Shown: positions 12,601 to 25,500 of the stretch, one piece after another
Position numbering within the stretch: the stretch's first letter is position 1
How the letters are laid out: every line of letters starts with the position of its first letter
Assembly: GCA_035048485.1 (NCBI GenBank)
Contig: CM068583.1
Coordinates: 25,974,841 to 26,038,840 of the forward strand
Length of the DNA stretch: 64,000 bases
Reading direction: 5' to 3'
Source: Pteria penguin
Taxonomy: Eukaryota > Mollusca > Bivalvia > Pterioida > Pteriidae
The notes under the pieces: model-generated
The model's input: only the letters and a program-made list of their open reading frames with translations
Told to the model about the DNA's origin: nothing
Database searches by the model: none
Made by a program: the position numbers and the translations under genes

Positions 12601-13220
12601 GTACTTTTAAAATTATTGCTGTTGTATTAAATCGATGAGATTGATTGACAGAAAAAAATCTGAAATGTGAAAAAATGTTAGAAATACTTTTGCAAGAATT
12701 ACAATCGTAAATATTGTGCAACATGTCTAATACCAATTGCATCTTTTGTATCTTGTCAGTGTAAAGTATTTTCACATTTACACGTATTTTCATATACTTG
12801 ATACATACATTGAAAAATATCAATCTGTTTATAAAGATTTGAAAATTATCTATATAAATATGTCTTCTCAGCTCATATACAGACAATTTGGTTAAATTTC
12901 TGAAATGGTCACATTGTATAAGGATATGGAAAATTCACACTCCCATGTTGCATTGTGACAGATAGTTGAAAACACTAACCCAATTATACAAATCCAATCA
13001 GTATTGTATTTTGTTATTTCAGGATAGAAATATGATGGACCTTAATTCCTCCATGTCTTCCTCCTTCTCTGCCAGTCCTCGTAATTCTGTGTCATTTAGT
13101 TATCAATTGGAGCAAGGGCCCCGATCCCCATCCTCATCCAAGATTGAGGTTCTACATTGTGATATTATCAGTGAAAAATTCTGGACAGATCATCCGGATA
13201 TACTCAATGGGAAGAAATAG
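3634..13220 (+). CDS. THG1L: tRNA-His guanylyltransferase (THG1), six exons, complete
   Basis: Adds the extra G at position -1 of tRNA-His by 3'-5' nucleotide addition, which HisRS needs for recognition. Exons: 3634-3737, 6150-6326, 11158-11327, 11726-11814, 12465-12596, 13023-13220; all GT-AG with matching phases, 289 aa against 298 in human as I recall it. Exon 1 ([12 protein letters not shown]...) aligns with the second methionine of the human protein, so no mitochondrial leader is visible. Catalytic acidic residues lie in [10 protein letters not shown] (exon 1) and GQSDEFSF (exon 2); [10 protein letters not shown] carries the conserved [46 protein letters not shown] and the C-terminal HCDII..FW..HP follow in order. 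The loop before HCDII is Ser-rich. Intron 2 (4.8 kb) is mostly satellite. An ATTAAA at 13781 is a possible poly(A) signal. Confidence 0.97.
3738..6149. other. THG1L intron 1, no recognised feature
   Basis: 2.4 kb of AT-rich intron with donor GTAATG and acceptor TTACTTACAG. Decayed tRNA-like boxes occur at about 3890-3930 and 4110-4125 (GTGTTCGAGTCTC), perhaps an old SINE. Frames of 64-79 codons here have no recognisable content. Confidence 0.6.
6327..7072. other. Start of THG1L intron 2, no gene
   Basis: Intron sequence between exon 2 and the 32-bp array. A 72-codon frame at 6725-6943 shows no family features and has no supporting splice logic. Confidence 0.5.
7073..7480. repeat. 32-bp tandem array in THG1L intron 2
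   Basis: About 12 head-to-tail copies of a 32-bp unit with core ATCTATCTATCGGGAACATA followed by GAACACCATTG. Copies differ by single substitutions, and one near 7341 has an extra CTAT. It is independent of the 48-bp satellite that begins about 0.6 kb downstream. Confidence 0.92.
7481..8093. other. Spacer between the two arrays in THG1L intron 2
   Basis: AT-rich sequence. A 122-codon plus-strand frame begins at 7817 and runs into the satellite. It is Asn/Ile/Tyr-rich, resembles no family I know, and is probably fortuitous. Confidence 0.45.
8094..11139. repeat. 48-bp satellite array in THG1L intron 2
   Basis: About 63 copies of a 48-49 bp unit, core GTTCCCGATGATGATCAGAA followed by TCTTACAGTGACATAAGACG. 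The left third (to about 9050) is nearly homogeneous. The right part is diverged, with variants such as TTCTCTATGATGATC, CATATAGACG and CCGACAATGATTAG. A 193-bp block (four units) is duplicated (markers at 9593 and 9786), and a roughly 340-bp block recurs (GGCTACTGTGTTCTC near 10025, GGCAACTGTGTTCTC near 10364). Since 48 is a multiple of three, the minus strand shows a long open frame repeating [16 protein letters not shown]; this is a by-product. The array ends about 20 bp before exon 3. Confidence 0.96.
11328..13022. other. THG1L introns 3 to 5
   Basis: Three short introns (11328-11725, 11815-12464, 12597-13022) around exons 4 and 5. Intron 4 holds, at about 12170-12320, a repeat fragment with ACATGAGGAAGAACCCTATTG that recurs diverged in the Ki-67-like gene near 58330 (ACATGAGGAGAACCCTATTG). 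No independent gene recognised. Confidence 0.6.
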
Positions 13221-14099
13221 TCCATATTTATAATTAGGATCTTATATACAATTTACAGAAGAGCGATTTGTACGTTTGGAATCTTATATAATTAACAAAA
13301 GAAAGATTTTAGGAAGTGTAAAGGACACGTGGTCATGTGGATGTATGATGTTCATATGTAAAGCATATACATGTACTGGTAGTTTGTAATTACGCAGTGG
13401 ACGAACGTTACTCATGAAGTCCAAAATTGTGAAATGTCTACAAGTGTGTATTATGTGCGTATTTAAGTGTTATAAACCTTATATACTGAGGGAATATTTT
13501 ATAGATAATTTTTATTTTTGTGTATTCATATTCAACTTTGCCACTTAGGTTATGGTAACATTGTAAACATTTAACCAGATTGACAAATGTGTTTATCAAT
13601 TTCAGTCCACTTTAAAGTCAATCATATTAGACTTTTAAGAAATATGTATGTTTGTGCTTAAATGTGTATGCAAATTGATTGAAACAAATGAAAATTCAAA
13701 TCAAGATATTGATACTGGAATTCATAAGGAGAAATAGTTCATCTATATTTGAGACATCAGCATTTTAAAATATTCTAGAAATTAAACATGGTAAGTTATT
13801 TGTATATTACTTTACATGTTGGTTATGATATTATAAAATCTACATGTAATTGGTGTTCTTTTGATTGTAAGGATCAAGAATGAGTTCAGGGAAGAGATGT
13901 TGAATGCTTCACTAGACCGACAACTTGACAATTTGATCGCTGTCTAAGCTGTGATATGAATGTTGTAAACCAAATCAAACCAAAGCATCAAACATATACT
14001 GTAGACCAAAATACAGAGCATATATCCAATTAGAACATTGAACATGTCTTTCCCTAATGGACGCAGACTTTTTTTAAAGGTTATTCAAGAGTTTCATTT
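13221..14099. other. THG1L 3' flank, probable 3' UTR
   Basis: AT-rich sequence after the THG1L stop, with a candidate ATTAAA signal at 13781-13786. No coding content recognised. Confidence 0.45.
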
Positions 14100-14785
14100 C
14101 ATTGTATACATATAGCCCAGGGGTCATAACTCCTGTGAATGTTTTTGGACAGCATTCCCCTTCCAATATGCACATCTTCAAATGGTGTTTTTTCTTTATA
14201 CCATGTTTCATCAAAATCAGCCAAAAAATTTATGAGTTACATAGACAAGATATTTTGCATAGGAAAATCCAAGAAACTCCAAGGGCCATAACTTATAATT
14301 TTTTGACAGCATTCCCCTTCCAATATGCACAATTTCAGAGAGCGTTCTTTCTTTGTACATGTACCATGTTTCATCAAAATCATCCAAAGAGTTTAGAAGT
14401 TGCAAAGACAAGATATCTTGCATAGAAAAATGTAAGAAACTCCAAGGGCCATACATTTATAATTCTTGTGATTTTTTTGGACAACATTCCCCTTCCAATA
14501 TGCGCAATTTCAGAGGGTGTTCTTTCTTAGTACCAAGTTTCATCATAATCCCCTAGGGGTTTAGGAAGAGTTGTGAAGACCAGGTATTTCAAGAAAATCT
14601 AAGTCCAAGTGCCATTGGACAACATTTCCCTTGCAATATGCACATCTTTATATAAGTTCTTTCAATGTAGCAAGTTTCATAAAAATCCCCCCAAAAGTGT
14701 AGGAGGAGTTGTGAAGATATGATAGGATGCACACACAGTTGACAGCGGTATAGCATAATACACCTGTATTTTAATTTGGGCATAT
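14100..14785 (+). repeat. Interspersed repeat made of about four 170-bp modules
   Basis: The modules repeat 'CAAGGGCCATAACT', 'GACAGCATTCCCCTTCCAAT', 'ATGTTTCATCAAAATC' and 'AGACAAGATATCTTGCATAG' at about 14100, 14270, 14445 and 14600. The end reads GATGCACACACAGTTGACAGCGG. No protein is encoded; frames of 64-107 codons here are fortuitous. The modular non-coding style matches the repeats at 34.4 and 53.8 kb. Confidence 0.7.
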
Positions 14786-15207
14786 AAAAATATTGAAAAC
14801 TTGACCTACTTTAAGGTATAAAGTAGGTCACGACATACTGACATGACTGAAATGCAAAATTGCTCTTGCACTTTTTGAGAGAGTCACTGTGACCTTTAAA
14901 CTGTACATAGTTCCCAATAGAAAAAAGTCTGGTAAACATGATCCCTGACAAACAACACCTTAGCATAATAAGTCCCAACCTATGATGGGAGGTGTAATTA
15001 TGATATAACAGCCTTATATATTTAAATCCAACTCATTCAATTATTCAGTAATGATTTTAGGTGCCGACAAAAATACCTGAAATAGGCCAGAGGTCAAGGG
15101 AGCCACCTTGAGGCTCCCTCATGGGATGCAGCAGCAAAGCCCTTGTTTGGGGTTTGGAAGCATCTGTATACACTGGGGGCTGATAAAGCACATCAGAGAT
15201 CAAGATT
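14786..15207. other. Intergenic sequence, no gene
   Basis: Sequence with GTAGGTCA/TGACCT motifs at about 14825-14895 and a short hairpin, GGGAGCCACCTTGAGGCTCCC, near 15098. No coding content recognised. Confidence 0.4.
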
Positions 15208-15673
15208 ATCAGGGAATAAACTTAACGGTCGCCCACTCGCCCAAGACGAGTAAAATTTGATGTTGACGACCAAGAAACACTTCCTACTCGCCCACGTGGC
15301 AAACGAAAAATCTGCAAGACGAATTGGTCGTTTTCTTGTTGAGTTCTAATCTGAATCGTCTAGATGCTTAATTCCGTCACTGAGTAAGCGGAACTAAGCG
15401 TCTAGATGATTCAAATCTGGACAGGTTCTTTTTATTTGTTAGTTAGCAATATCCTGTTTCACGTTTAAATTATGGCTCGACAAGCCCAGTTGGGAAGTTT
15501 TTTCGCCGTTCCATGAAACGAAATGCATAGACGACAAAACAGGACGATTACTTTTTCTTGCAATTTTTGAATGGTTTCAGTGTGGGCTCATAAAGATTGG
15601 TGTGGGCCCGTAGATTCTGAGTCTTACAAGCCCACATGGCTCGTAAAAATTTCAGTTAAGTTTATTCCCTGAT
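15208..15673. mobile_element. MITE with 19-bp terminal inverted repeats
   Basis: The ends are ATCAGGGAATAAACTTAAC at 15208-15226 and its reverse complement at 15655-15673. Inside, at about 15345-15415, lies an imperfect hairpin of about 29 bp per arm, from AATCTGAATCGTCTAGATGC to GCGTCTAGATGATTCAAATC. No transposase frame is present, so it is non-autonomous. No clear target-site duplication was found. Confidence 0.8.
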
Positions 15674-17296
15674 TATGGACTAAACAAACATGAACAATTT
15701 CAACTGAACAGAAAATAGAAACAAATAATGACGAATATGCAATTTGCTGAAATATCTGAAAGGTATTGAAATTATCAGCTTCCTAGGTTCAAAATAGCGG
15801 ATTTCTATTACATATCGGAAAAAAATCATCACCGATTATTGCTTTCATAAAATGTTTAAAAGTTAAAACAACAATTGCAATACATGTCTACAAAACATAA
15901 TTTAATTGAATCATCATTGAAAGACGATGGCATTTCATTTGTTTGTATCACAGTAATCATTAAAAATCATGTTATATCATGTACATTCATCTAAAAATTA
16001 TCTATTAAATACATGTAATATACTATATACAATTCTTTTCAATGTAAATCTACATTCTGCAGTTTTAAAACCATTAATAAGACTATCGTTGCTTACCTAA
16101 ATGCATACATTTCAATCATAAGAATTTAATTTTGATTTGACTGAGCAAGAGTATATATTACTTTACATATATTGCACAGTAACTACTGGTAAATAAGGCA
16201 GAGGCAATTTTTCACATATCACTCATACACCTGTGACACACTCAAAAGCGAGGACAATAAAAATGTTTTAAATACATGTATGTGAAATGCTTAACTATGC
16301 AAGTCAAAATATTTTTATGCGCGGTCAAAAGGATCAAACACACATAACTTGATTCATTCAACTGTCTGTCAAACTTTTAAGAATCTTATCTTATTTGGGT
16401 GAATTGTCTCATACAGTGACATTTGTGTTTCACTTCAAAATTTTGATTTACAAAATCTTTATCAGGTCTGGCTGACAAACTTCAGTGTAAGAATTTTATT
16501 TGCATATGATATGTTATAATTTATAAAATAAACAGGAAGATGATCAAAACTGAACTGTTTGACCTGGAGTCAAGACAAAACACACCTTTGGGTCTGGGTA
16601 ACAAATGTATGAACTATGAAACAAATCCCTAGTAAATAGCACTTTGTATTTATATTACTAAGTAGTTTTTAAAATTCTTAACAAGACAGAAATACAGAGA
16701 GGATAATAAGAGGTATAACAAGCAAATGAATCATTGAAGGCATAATTACTTCTTTAACATTAAAAACATGATTATATTAAGGATCATAAATCAAAACAAT
16801 GCATTGTGGTCCTACTGCAACATACAAATCTTTATTTGTACTTCCTCTGCATCTATCTAACACATTATAATACAATAAAACAAAAATAACAGAGTATACA
16901 GTAATCTTTAAATGTGGTAAAACATTTTCTTGATAAAAAAAAAATACAAAATATGATTATAACTTGTAAAATGTCTACTTAAAAAAGAAAACAAATACTG
17001 CATATTTTGAGTTTACATTTGCTAAAATGTTTAGTCTGCACCATTAAAGAACAATTTCGCATGTTCAATATTTAAAAAATTTCTCGACTTGTAAACCAAT
17101 TTATATTCAAAGTGTTTGACAAAAGTTCAATTTTGAGGCTTGCACAATCAATATACCCATTGTAGAGTTATAGTTTCCATTTTTAATTACCCAAAACTAA
17201 GTTTCATGAAAGTTTATATGTTAAGTCATGTTAACTTTCTCATGTAACCATAGTCTTTGTCTATTTACATTTTATTAAACAATTAAGAAATACAAT
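15674..17296. other. AT-rich intergenic sequence
   Basis: 1.6 kb downstream of both THG1L and SLC49A3, which converge here. No repeat family or exon recognised. Part may be the SLC49A3 3' UTR on the minus strand. Confidence 0.4.
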
Positions 17297-17908
17297 AGGT
17301 CCAAATGGGCCTATATTGCTCACCTGAGCACATCTCCCCTCCAACTGCTTTCCATTTTTAACATTTCATTTTTGAAAAACTTTTACCTAAGACCTCAGGT
17401 CACCTATAATGCCCTGCTTTAGATCTAACTCTTGAAGGTTCTAATCTAAAAACAATAACACTAGTAGGAGACCTCAAGTACTTCATCCTTAGCAGTTTCA
17501 TGAAAATATCACTAACGATCCTGAAGAATGATTTTAAAAGTTCACCGAAGGATGGACAATGGACAGATTGATTATCATTTTACATCACTCCATGATTATT
17601 TTACAAATATGTTGACAGCATCTACTTGATGCATTGTATAGAAATTTATACCTTTGCAACAGACCCACCCAAAGCAGTGAGGAATTTTTCACGTACCACG
17701 CCTACCGTGACATGGGATCTCCATTTTTACGGTCTTACCTGAAAGATAGAACACTGAGTGTGCCCACAGTGAAATGGCATTCAGGACTAATCAGTCATGA
17801 CCTCATTCCCACTGGCTCGACAATGGACAGAAAGCAGATGGACAATGGATAGATGGATGCATCACTATGACCATAGCTCACTTGAGCTTTTGGTTCAGAT
17901 GAGCTAAA
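17297..17908 (+). mobile_element. Short diverged copy of the GCTCACCTGAG element
   Basis: It starts with AAATGGGCCTATATTGCTCACC and ends in a terminal hairpin, GCTCACTTGAGC through GGTTCAGATGAGC, followed by TAAAAA. These are the same termini as the 2.5-kb copies at 20.0 and 46.9 kb. The interior is shorter and carries a reverse SINE fragment (17632-17803), so it is an older, rearranged member. Confidence 0.75.
17632..17803 (-). mobile_element. Truncated SINE, family A, reverse orientation
   Basis: The reverse complement contains the family body: GGTAGGCGTGG, a decayed CACTGCTTTGGGTGGGTCTG, and GATGCA-like 3' sequence. The tRNA-like head is decayed. It sits inside the element at 17297-17908. 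Confidence 0.65.
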
Positions 17909-18193
17909 AAATGGTTAGTTATGCCTTTGTACTGAATCATATGTATCAAATTATGACCCTCGGAGAACAAGATTGATCAAACACTCTTCTATGAACTAAA
18001 AGCTGATTACCCTGAGAAATAATAGAGTGATTATCTATGTATCATGCATAAAGTAAATCAACTCTTTTACATGGAATACTGTCGTGACTACTTTGTTCTA
18101 CGAAATAAATTTTCGGTGTTATTCAGAATCACAAATGATACAACATGGTAAATGATTTAAAAATATTGTCATGTTAGACTGCTTGGAGATTGT

Positions 18194-21100
18194 TCAGGTA
18201 TGTTCTACTTGATTGTCTAATATCCTCTGTGCATTGAGAGATTTTTCTGCTTTCATGCGTTTGTAATCCCCCTTGAGGCCTAAAATGAGTACACAGGCAG
18301 CAAGTGCTCCCAGTCCATTCATCACTAAACCAGGAACTGTGGATAGAAAAAAGTACTATCACTGCTGACTGACTTTATTCACATGAAGATTTTTGAAAAA
18401 AAAAGAACAAAACTTCCACAAACATGTAAAACTAGGAGTCTGAGAATGTCAAAAGTCCACAAAGTTCTACGATCAGCACACAAAGACTGCAAGTGATAGA
18501 ACTCTTTTGTATGGATTAAAGTTTAACCTTTAAAAACAAAACGAAGATAAAAGATAATTGACACCACAAAATAAAGTATACAAAAATGTTTGACAAATAT
18601 AACACAAACAAATACCAACTCACCTGTCCAGTCCTGAGGTTCAAAGCTTGTATTGTTGGATGTTGAATTACTGGAACATCCTACAATTATTATAATATAA
18701 TAATATGTTTAGTATATTACCCAATTTTACATTTGTCAGCTGTAAAACAAGAAAGATCTAATTGCAGAGATATACTACATGAATTCAATATCAATATAAG
18801 TAAAATCCAATGTAAATGAAAGTCTTTTGTGACTGAGATGGCTATAACAAGGCAGAAAGATCTAATTGTAACATCTCAGGTTTATGGAGTATGGGTTATA
18901 TTAACATATGTAAAATTATATTCTGGGTATGACTCTTAAAGTATATAAACAGTATGAGCTTTGACTCACAATATTCATAAACATCCTTTTGTACATGTAC
19001 AGCTTCAGCAGAAACAAAATTAGCAAGTTACGAGTTGGATGAAAAGCACAACTTTTCAATCTACATTAAGTAAATTATTGTCTTATCTATGTTGGTTCTA
19101 CAGGCAGAAAACAACGTCACTATATTTATGTATTATTAATCAATTTACCTTGTGCACATGCTGTAGGAAAACTAGCGTCATATTCTGATAAAGGTTGGGC
19201 AAGAGCTTGCATGACCAATATAAGTGCTATACCCTGTATCTGTCTAAAATTCCAAGAACACGACATTAAAATACATAAACAAAATTTCACATATAAAAGG
19301 ATATATAATCTAGATGATTCAAAAGAACATATGTTGCCTGATAATAATTTTTCAGAAGTGTGATTCCTACAAGACATAAATAGAACATACAGCCAGATAC
19401 CAAACAATGTGTTCCCTATGTGTTACATTGCTTCACAAGGGACATAAAAACGGTTCATTCTGCATTACACACAAATAAATCCATCTATATGATATATTTA
19501 TCTACAACTAAAAAGCTGTTATGGAACAGTGGATGAGGTGCTCAGCTTATGACGAGTAGTCCTGGGTTTGACTCCCGCCATGGGCACAACCATTATCTGT
19601 CTTTCAAAAGAGACAGTGAAAACCGTGATCCTGTGTAAAGGTAGGCTTGGCATGTAAAAGATCCCTCATTGCTTCAGGTGGGTTTGTTATAAACACGTGA
19701 ATTTCCATGCAATGCATCAGGCAGAGTGTTGCCTGTGTCATATATGTAAAATAATCAATAAACAATATCTATCACTAAATATTATTCAACCTACAATAAC
19801 AGTTTGATTTATCAACGCCTAACCAAAATTAATCAAAGTATACTTGATCGTAAATGTGTAATGTGCCTCCTCTACCTATCCCTGTACTGCTACATATGAA
19901 ATCTTCAAAGAATCAATCAGGAGCAATACCACAGACCTTTCTCCTCAAAATCAATGGGGTTACACTGACTGCACATGACAGTCTTTATACAAAATTTGGT
20001 TACTCCCCATAAAAACAACAAGAGGCCCAAGTGGGCCTATATTGCTCACCTGAGTACCTAGATTATCAGTCATGCATGAAGGAAGAATTCATTTATTTGT
20101 GCATTAATGTGACTAAGTCAACACAGATGTTGAAAATATGTCAAATTTTATTTCAGGCTAGAATGAAAAACAACACTTTTTTGCATATCCATTCAGGTGA
20201 TTTTGATATTAAGCATTTCCTTTGTCTCTGCAAGAAGTCATTCAGGGCAACAAGTTAGTCATTTTCTTTAGGTGGGGCCTTTTGTTGACTGATTTCAAGT
20301 CTGGGTCATGAACAACAATTGTTTCAAATATTGTCCAGATCTAACTTAAAATTGCCTAATTTCATATGTTGAGTGTTGAGAAACATCTAAAAACTTATTT
20401 AGATGTGTAAAGAAATGAAAAAAAAATTTTGACCACAGCTGGATTTGAACTGCTACTCTCCATATTTCAATTACCAAGTGGTATATGTACTATTGTGAGA
20501 ACTGCTTTTTAGACATGGTGGCATTATCTGTTAACCAATTTGGATGAAATTTACCAAATTGATAGAGGACTTTTAGTACTTCCTGTATTCCATGTTTCAT
20601 TAAAATCTTTCATGTGGTATAACAGCAGAAGTGAAAAATGTGATTGAATTGTTCCTATACACCCTCATTTGGAAGTCTAAAAAATTCATAGAAAATACAA
20701 AAATTGAGATATTGACAAAATTCTTTCAAAGTAACAATCCTTACCATAATTATGATCACAATAGTCCATAAGAAATCATCATTATCAATTAACTAGGAAA
20801 TATGACACTTTTTTCTGCATTGAATCACCAAGTCTTAAGAAATGTCGAAAAAAATTCTAAAATTTGATTTTGGAAGGGAACCAAAATGACAATACATCTT
20901 CACTCATCCCTCTAGATCATTTCTATGCATTCTGTTTGTCTCTGTATACAGCCCGTATGAAAAAGAATATTGTTAAACGAGGGAACTCTTTTGTGACCTA
21001 CTCTTGACTATGGTGGCGCCACCTGTAGAGAGGTCTGGACGAAAACAACAGAATTTGAAGAGGATCATAAGTGACTTATTTCTACCAAGATTTATTAAAA

Positions 21101-22492
21101 TCCTTCAAACAGTTTTGTAGAAAAAGTTGAAAATGTGAAAAATGGCCAAACCCCCCCCCCCTTTTTTTTTTGGAAGTCTTAAACATAAAATTCCTAATTT
21201 CATATGTTGAGTGTTGAGAAACATCTAAAAACTTATTTAGATGTGTAAAAAACAAAAAAAAATTTTTTGATCACAGCTGGATTTGAACCGTTACTCTCCA
21301 TATTTCAATTACCAAGTGGTATATGTACCATTGTGAGACCTACTTTTAGACATGGTGGCATTATCTGTTAACCAATTTGGATGATCCGCACAAAAAACAA
21401 AACCTTTGAAAAGGACTATGAGTACTTGCATCCTACCCAGTTTTATCACAATCCTTCAAGTTGTTCTGTAGATCAAGTTGAAGATATGAAAAATTGTCCC
21501 CCCCCCCCTTTTCTTGGAAGTCTTAAAAAATTCATAAAAAATTCAAAAATCGAGATATTGAAAAAATTCCCTCGCACCAGCATTCCTTACCATAGAAATG
21601 ATTAAATGAAACCAAATGAATGCATCAATGTTTACTAGAAGAAAATAATAACTCTTTAATGCATTAAAATAACAAAGTCCAAAATAAAAATGAAAAAACG
21701 TCAAAAATTTGATTTCGGAATGGAACCAAAAATATCAACACTTCTTCCCATATGCCTCTAAATCATTCCTATGCAGTCGGTTTGTCGCTGTATGCACCCG
21801 ATCTGAATAAGAAGTTTGTCAAAGGAGGGTACCCTCTGTGACCTACTTTTGTCTGTGGTGGTGCCACCTGTTCATGGATCCTGACAAAGATGACCACATT
21901 TGTCGGGGACCTTGAGTATTTGATGCCTGCCAAGTTTCATTGAATTCCAGCTAGTGGTTCCGAAGAAAAAGTTCAAAATGTGAAATGTGTACACCAATTA
22001 TCCCACCCCCCTTTTTCTTGAAAGTCTTAAAAAATTCATAAAAAATCCAAAACATAAAATATTGAAAAATTTTCTTCGCAGTAGTATTTCTTACCATCAA
22101 AATGATCAAATTAAACCAAATTAATGCATCAATGTTTACTGCATTAAAACTACCAAGTACAAAAAAACGTCAAAAATTTGATTTCGGAACGGAACCAAAA
22201 ATAACAACACTTCTTCACACATCCCTCTAGATCATTCCTATGCATTCGGTTTGTCTCTGTATGCCCCCGGTCTGAAGAAGAAGTTTGTCAAAGGAGGGTA
22301 CCCTCTTTGACCTACTTTTGCCTGTGGTGGCGCCACCTGTTGATGAATCCGGACGAAAAACAACAACACTTGTAGGGGACCATGAGTACTACATGCTTAT
22401 CAAGTTTCATCAAATTCTGTTCAGTGATTCTGGAGAAGAAGTCGAAAATGTGAAAAGTTAACGACGGACGACGGACGGTGATTGATCACAAT

Positions 22493-22528
<36 letters not shown>

Positions 22529-25500
22529 TGGTTTACAGATAAGTAAAAATTTTGCCATATCAGTGTCCAGCTTGTTGGACCTTTGAAGTTCTTATCTCGA
22601 ATTAATAGAACTGTGTCCAAAGTATCTACACATATACATAACCTTATTGTGGGTGTAAATATTAACGTGCTTACCCTGAGATAATGAGTAAACCTGCACT
22701 GGTGGCCTCTGCTACAGGATAGGTGATTTCAACAGCCAACTCCATGGATATTGGATACAAAGCAAATCCAAAAACACCAAATATTCCAACCATGATGGCT
22801 ATAATTACATTCTGGTCTCTAAACCTTGCTGCCTGAAAGAGGATGGAATTGGGAGAAAAAAGTCATCTACAGGTACATTACAAAATGCATAATATTAATA
22901 ATGCCTTAGTAAATGGATGATGTCTACAATTTTACAAGGTCAGAGCTCAATATTTTTGCTAGCCCAATAGTTATTACATGCAGGGTAGTAGTAAGTGAAG
23001 AAGAAAAGTTACGGACCTATAACCATCAGTTTATATCAAACTACAGAACCTTATTACAGAACTCAACACACTGGAGAGAATACAGTAAGTTAGCAAGAAC
23101 ACTGCAAACCTCTGTCAAATAATACAGACTTTAAAAATATAAATCAGGAAAATTTGGACAATAACCCCCTATGATATGATAATATACAATGGAAAACATA
23201 ACAGACATTGATTGTTAAACCTGTACATAAAGATTACCCACAGAAAGATCTGAAACGGTCTCTCACAGTGTGGACCTTTCACATGGGTTTGTTTTGCAAC
23301 AAAACTAGAAAACGGAAATACAAGTTATGATCGTTACAAACAGGTGACTTCTATAAAGAGTAAAAATTATGACAAGTTACAATGTATTTTGAGGGACTGA
23401 TACAAGGATTTTATTCCTCTAGAATATGGTAGTAATGCCTGTATAAGTTGGTAAGTCTACTATGTCCTTACTCTGATGTCCAATTAATCACACACATTTG
23501 CACCTGATCATGAATAAACTGGATTCAAACCACACACTTCTAATTACATCCAGACACATTTATAACTGATAAAGTTCTAACCTTCATAAATATGTTAAAA
23601 TAAGACTTTATTTACTTTTCCACTACATATATATATATATATATATATATCAAAAAACAAGTTTTAATATGTATTTATATATACTTAATAGAACTATTTG
23701 TTGTGCACAAGTATTACATTTTTGTTTCCTTTTATATTAATGCAAGCTTTACCTCTGAGAAAGCAACACCAAATAAAACAGCTAATCCTAGTGACAGTTT
23801 TACAACTTCTTCAAATTTTTTCGTTTTGTCCACATAAATTCCTGAGATAACTGCTCCTATAACTCCTCCTACAATCATCAAGGCCCCACATAACCCTGAA
23901 AAATCCTAAAATAAAGATAAATTAGAAATGTAGCATTACATGTTTTAACAATTTTTTTTTCTGTATAGTTTCAATGAAATACATGATATAATACTTCCTG
24001 TAACTCCTTATATAATCATTAAGACCCCTTATAACCCTGGGAAATTCCAAAACAAAACAAAAAATGACAAATAAGACAATAACATGTATTACGAACTTGT
24101 CTGTATCGTTTATAATAAAGCAAATCACTAACTTTGGAGCTAAATGATTACCAATAAATCAGTTTGATTTGAAGATTTTTACCAGCGTTCTCAGTATGTA
24201 AACTTTAAACTCTTCAATCTGCAATACCAGATAATGGCATAGTCCAGTGTTCACCAATTCTCAAATATTAAAGTACCTACTAGAACATGTTATAACAATG
24301 TCTATACATACAATAGCTTAAATCATACTTACATTTGAATAGCCTTTAGGACAGAGTATTTGATCTAGAAATGATGTTAATGAAGAAAATATTGCCAATC
24401 CAGTCCCAAAGCAGACACATAATATCCAGTAATTTCTATTTTTTGATACCTGTTCAAAGAAAAATCTTTATATATCAGATAAAAGCATTGCTTATTCAAT
24501 CCATTCATACTCTTTTTCAATCACACCCTAAAATGCTCTTTAATAGGGAAACAGTTCACTACAGAATCAGTTTCCCATGGCTCACTGGGTCCAGTTGGCT
24601 CACAGTATAAAATGAGTATTTTCCATGTGGTACAACTTCAATTCCATACACTGTAATTCATCAAATTTCATGGTGGTTTTTACATTTTTCATGGAAGCTA
24701 AGATCCATTACACTCCATGACAAACATACAAACCCAAGATGTAGCCTGGAAATTAAGATTTGCTATCCACCAGCAATCAGGTGGCCTCGTCTAGAGACAA
24801 TATGGTTTTGGCATTTAATATGAAGGTGGTGTTGACATTACTCACTGTTTTGGAAGATACCTATTATCATTTGGTCGCATTGTATCATATTTGCAATCGG
24901 CCTCGGCCGATTGTATATTACGATTGTAAATTCGCTTTCAGAGCGCATGTGCAAACTCCATTAGCGTGGCATGTTGGGTAATAATCTAGTACATGTACTA
25001 AGAAACAGTATTGGCACATAATTCTGCTGCAGATATTGAGATTTCTAGAAATAAATCTTATAAAATGTGCACAATTTAAAAAAAAAAGATTTGCTCACTA
25101 CAAAAACCAACTTATTTCCAAATATTGACGAGAACATCCGAGAGACTTTCCTTAAAAGGAAAAAAAGGCGTGGCTACTTTCCTAATAAGGAAATGAAAGG
25201 CTTGAAGAGCCACAAAGGCGTCGAGCTAAATTTGATTTAAAGCTGTCAAAAGTAGCAGAAATTACCAGTTGTGTTCATCTTTTTTGTTGAATTCCAATAA
25301 TTTTTTTCATAGAGTAAAAATTCAAGCTTAAGGACAAACAACCATACTGCAGTATATCATATAATATATCATCATAACATTTTATTGTTCTTTACATCAT
25401 TCTTGCAGAAATATGTCAAATATCTTTTCACAAAGAATGTACATGTGAAATCAATCGAACACCATTGCCATTTTTTTTTACAAAGAAATGGACGAGTTGT

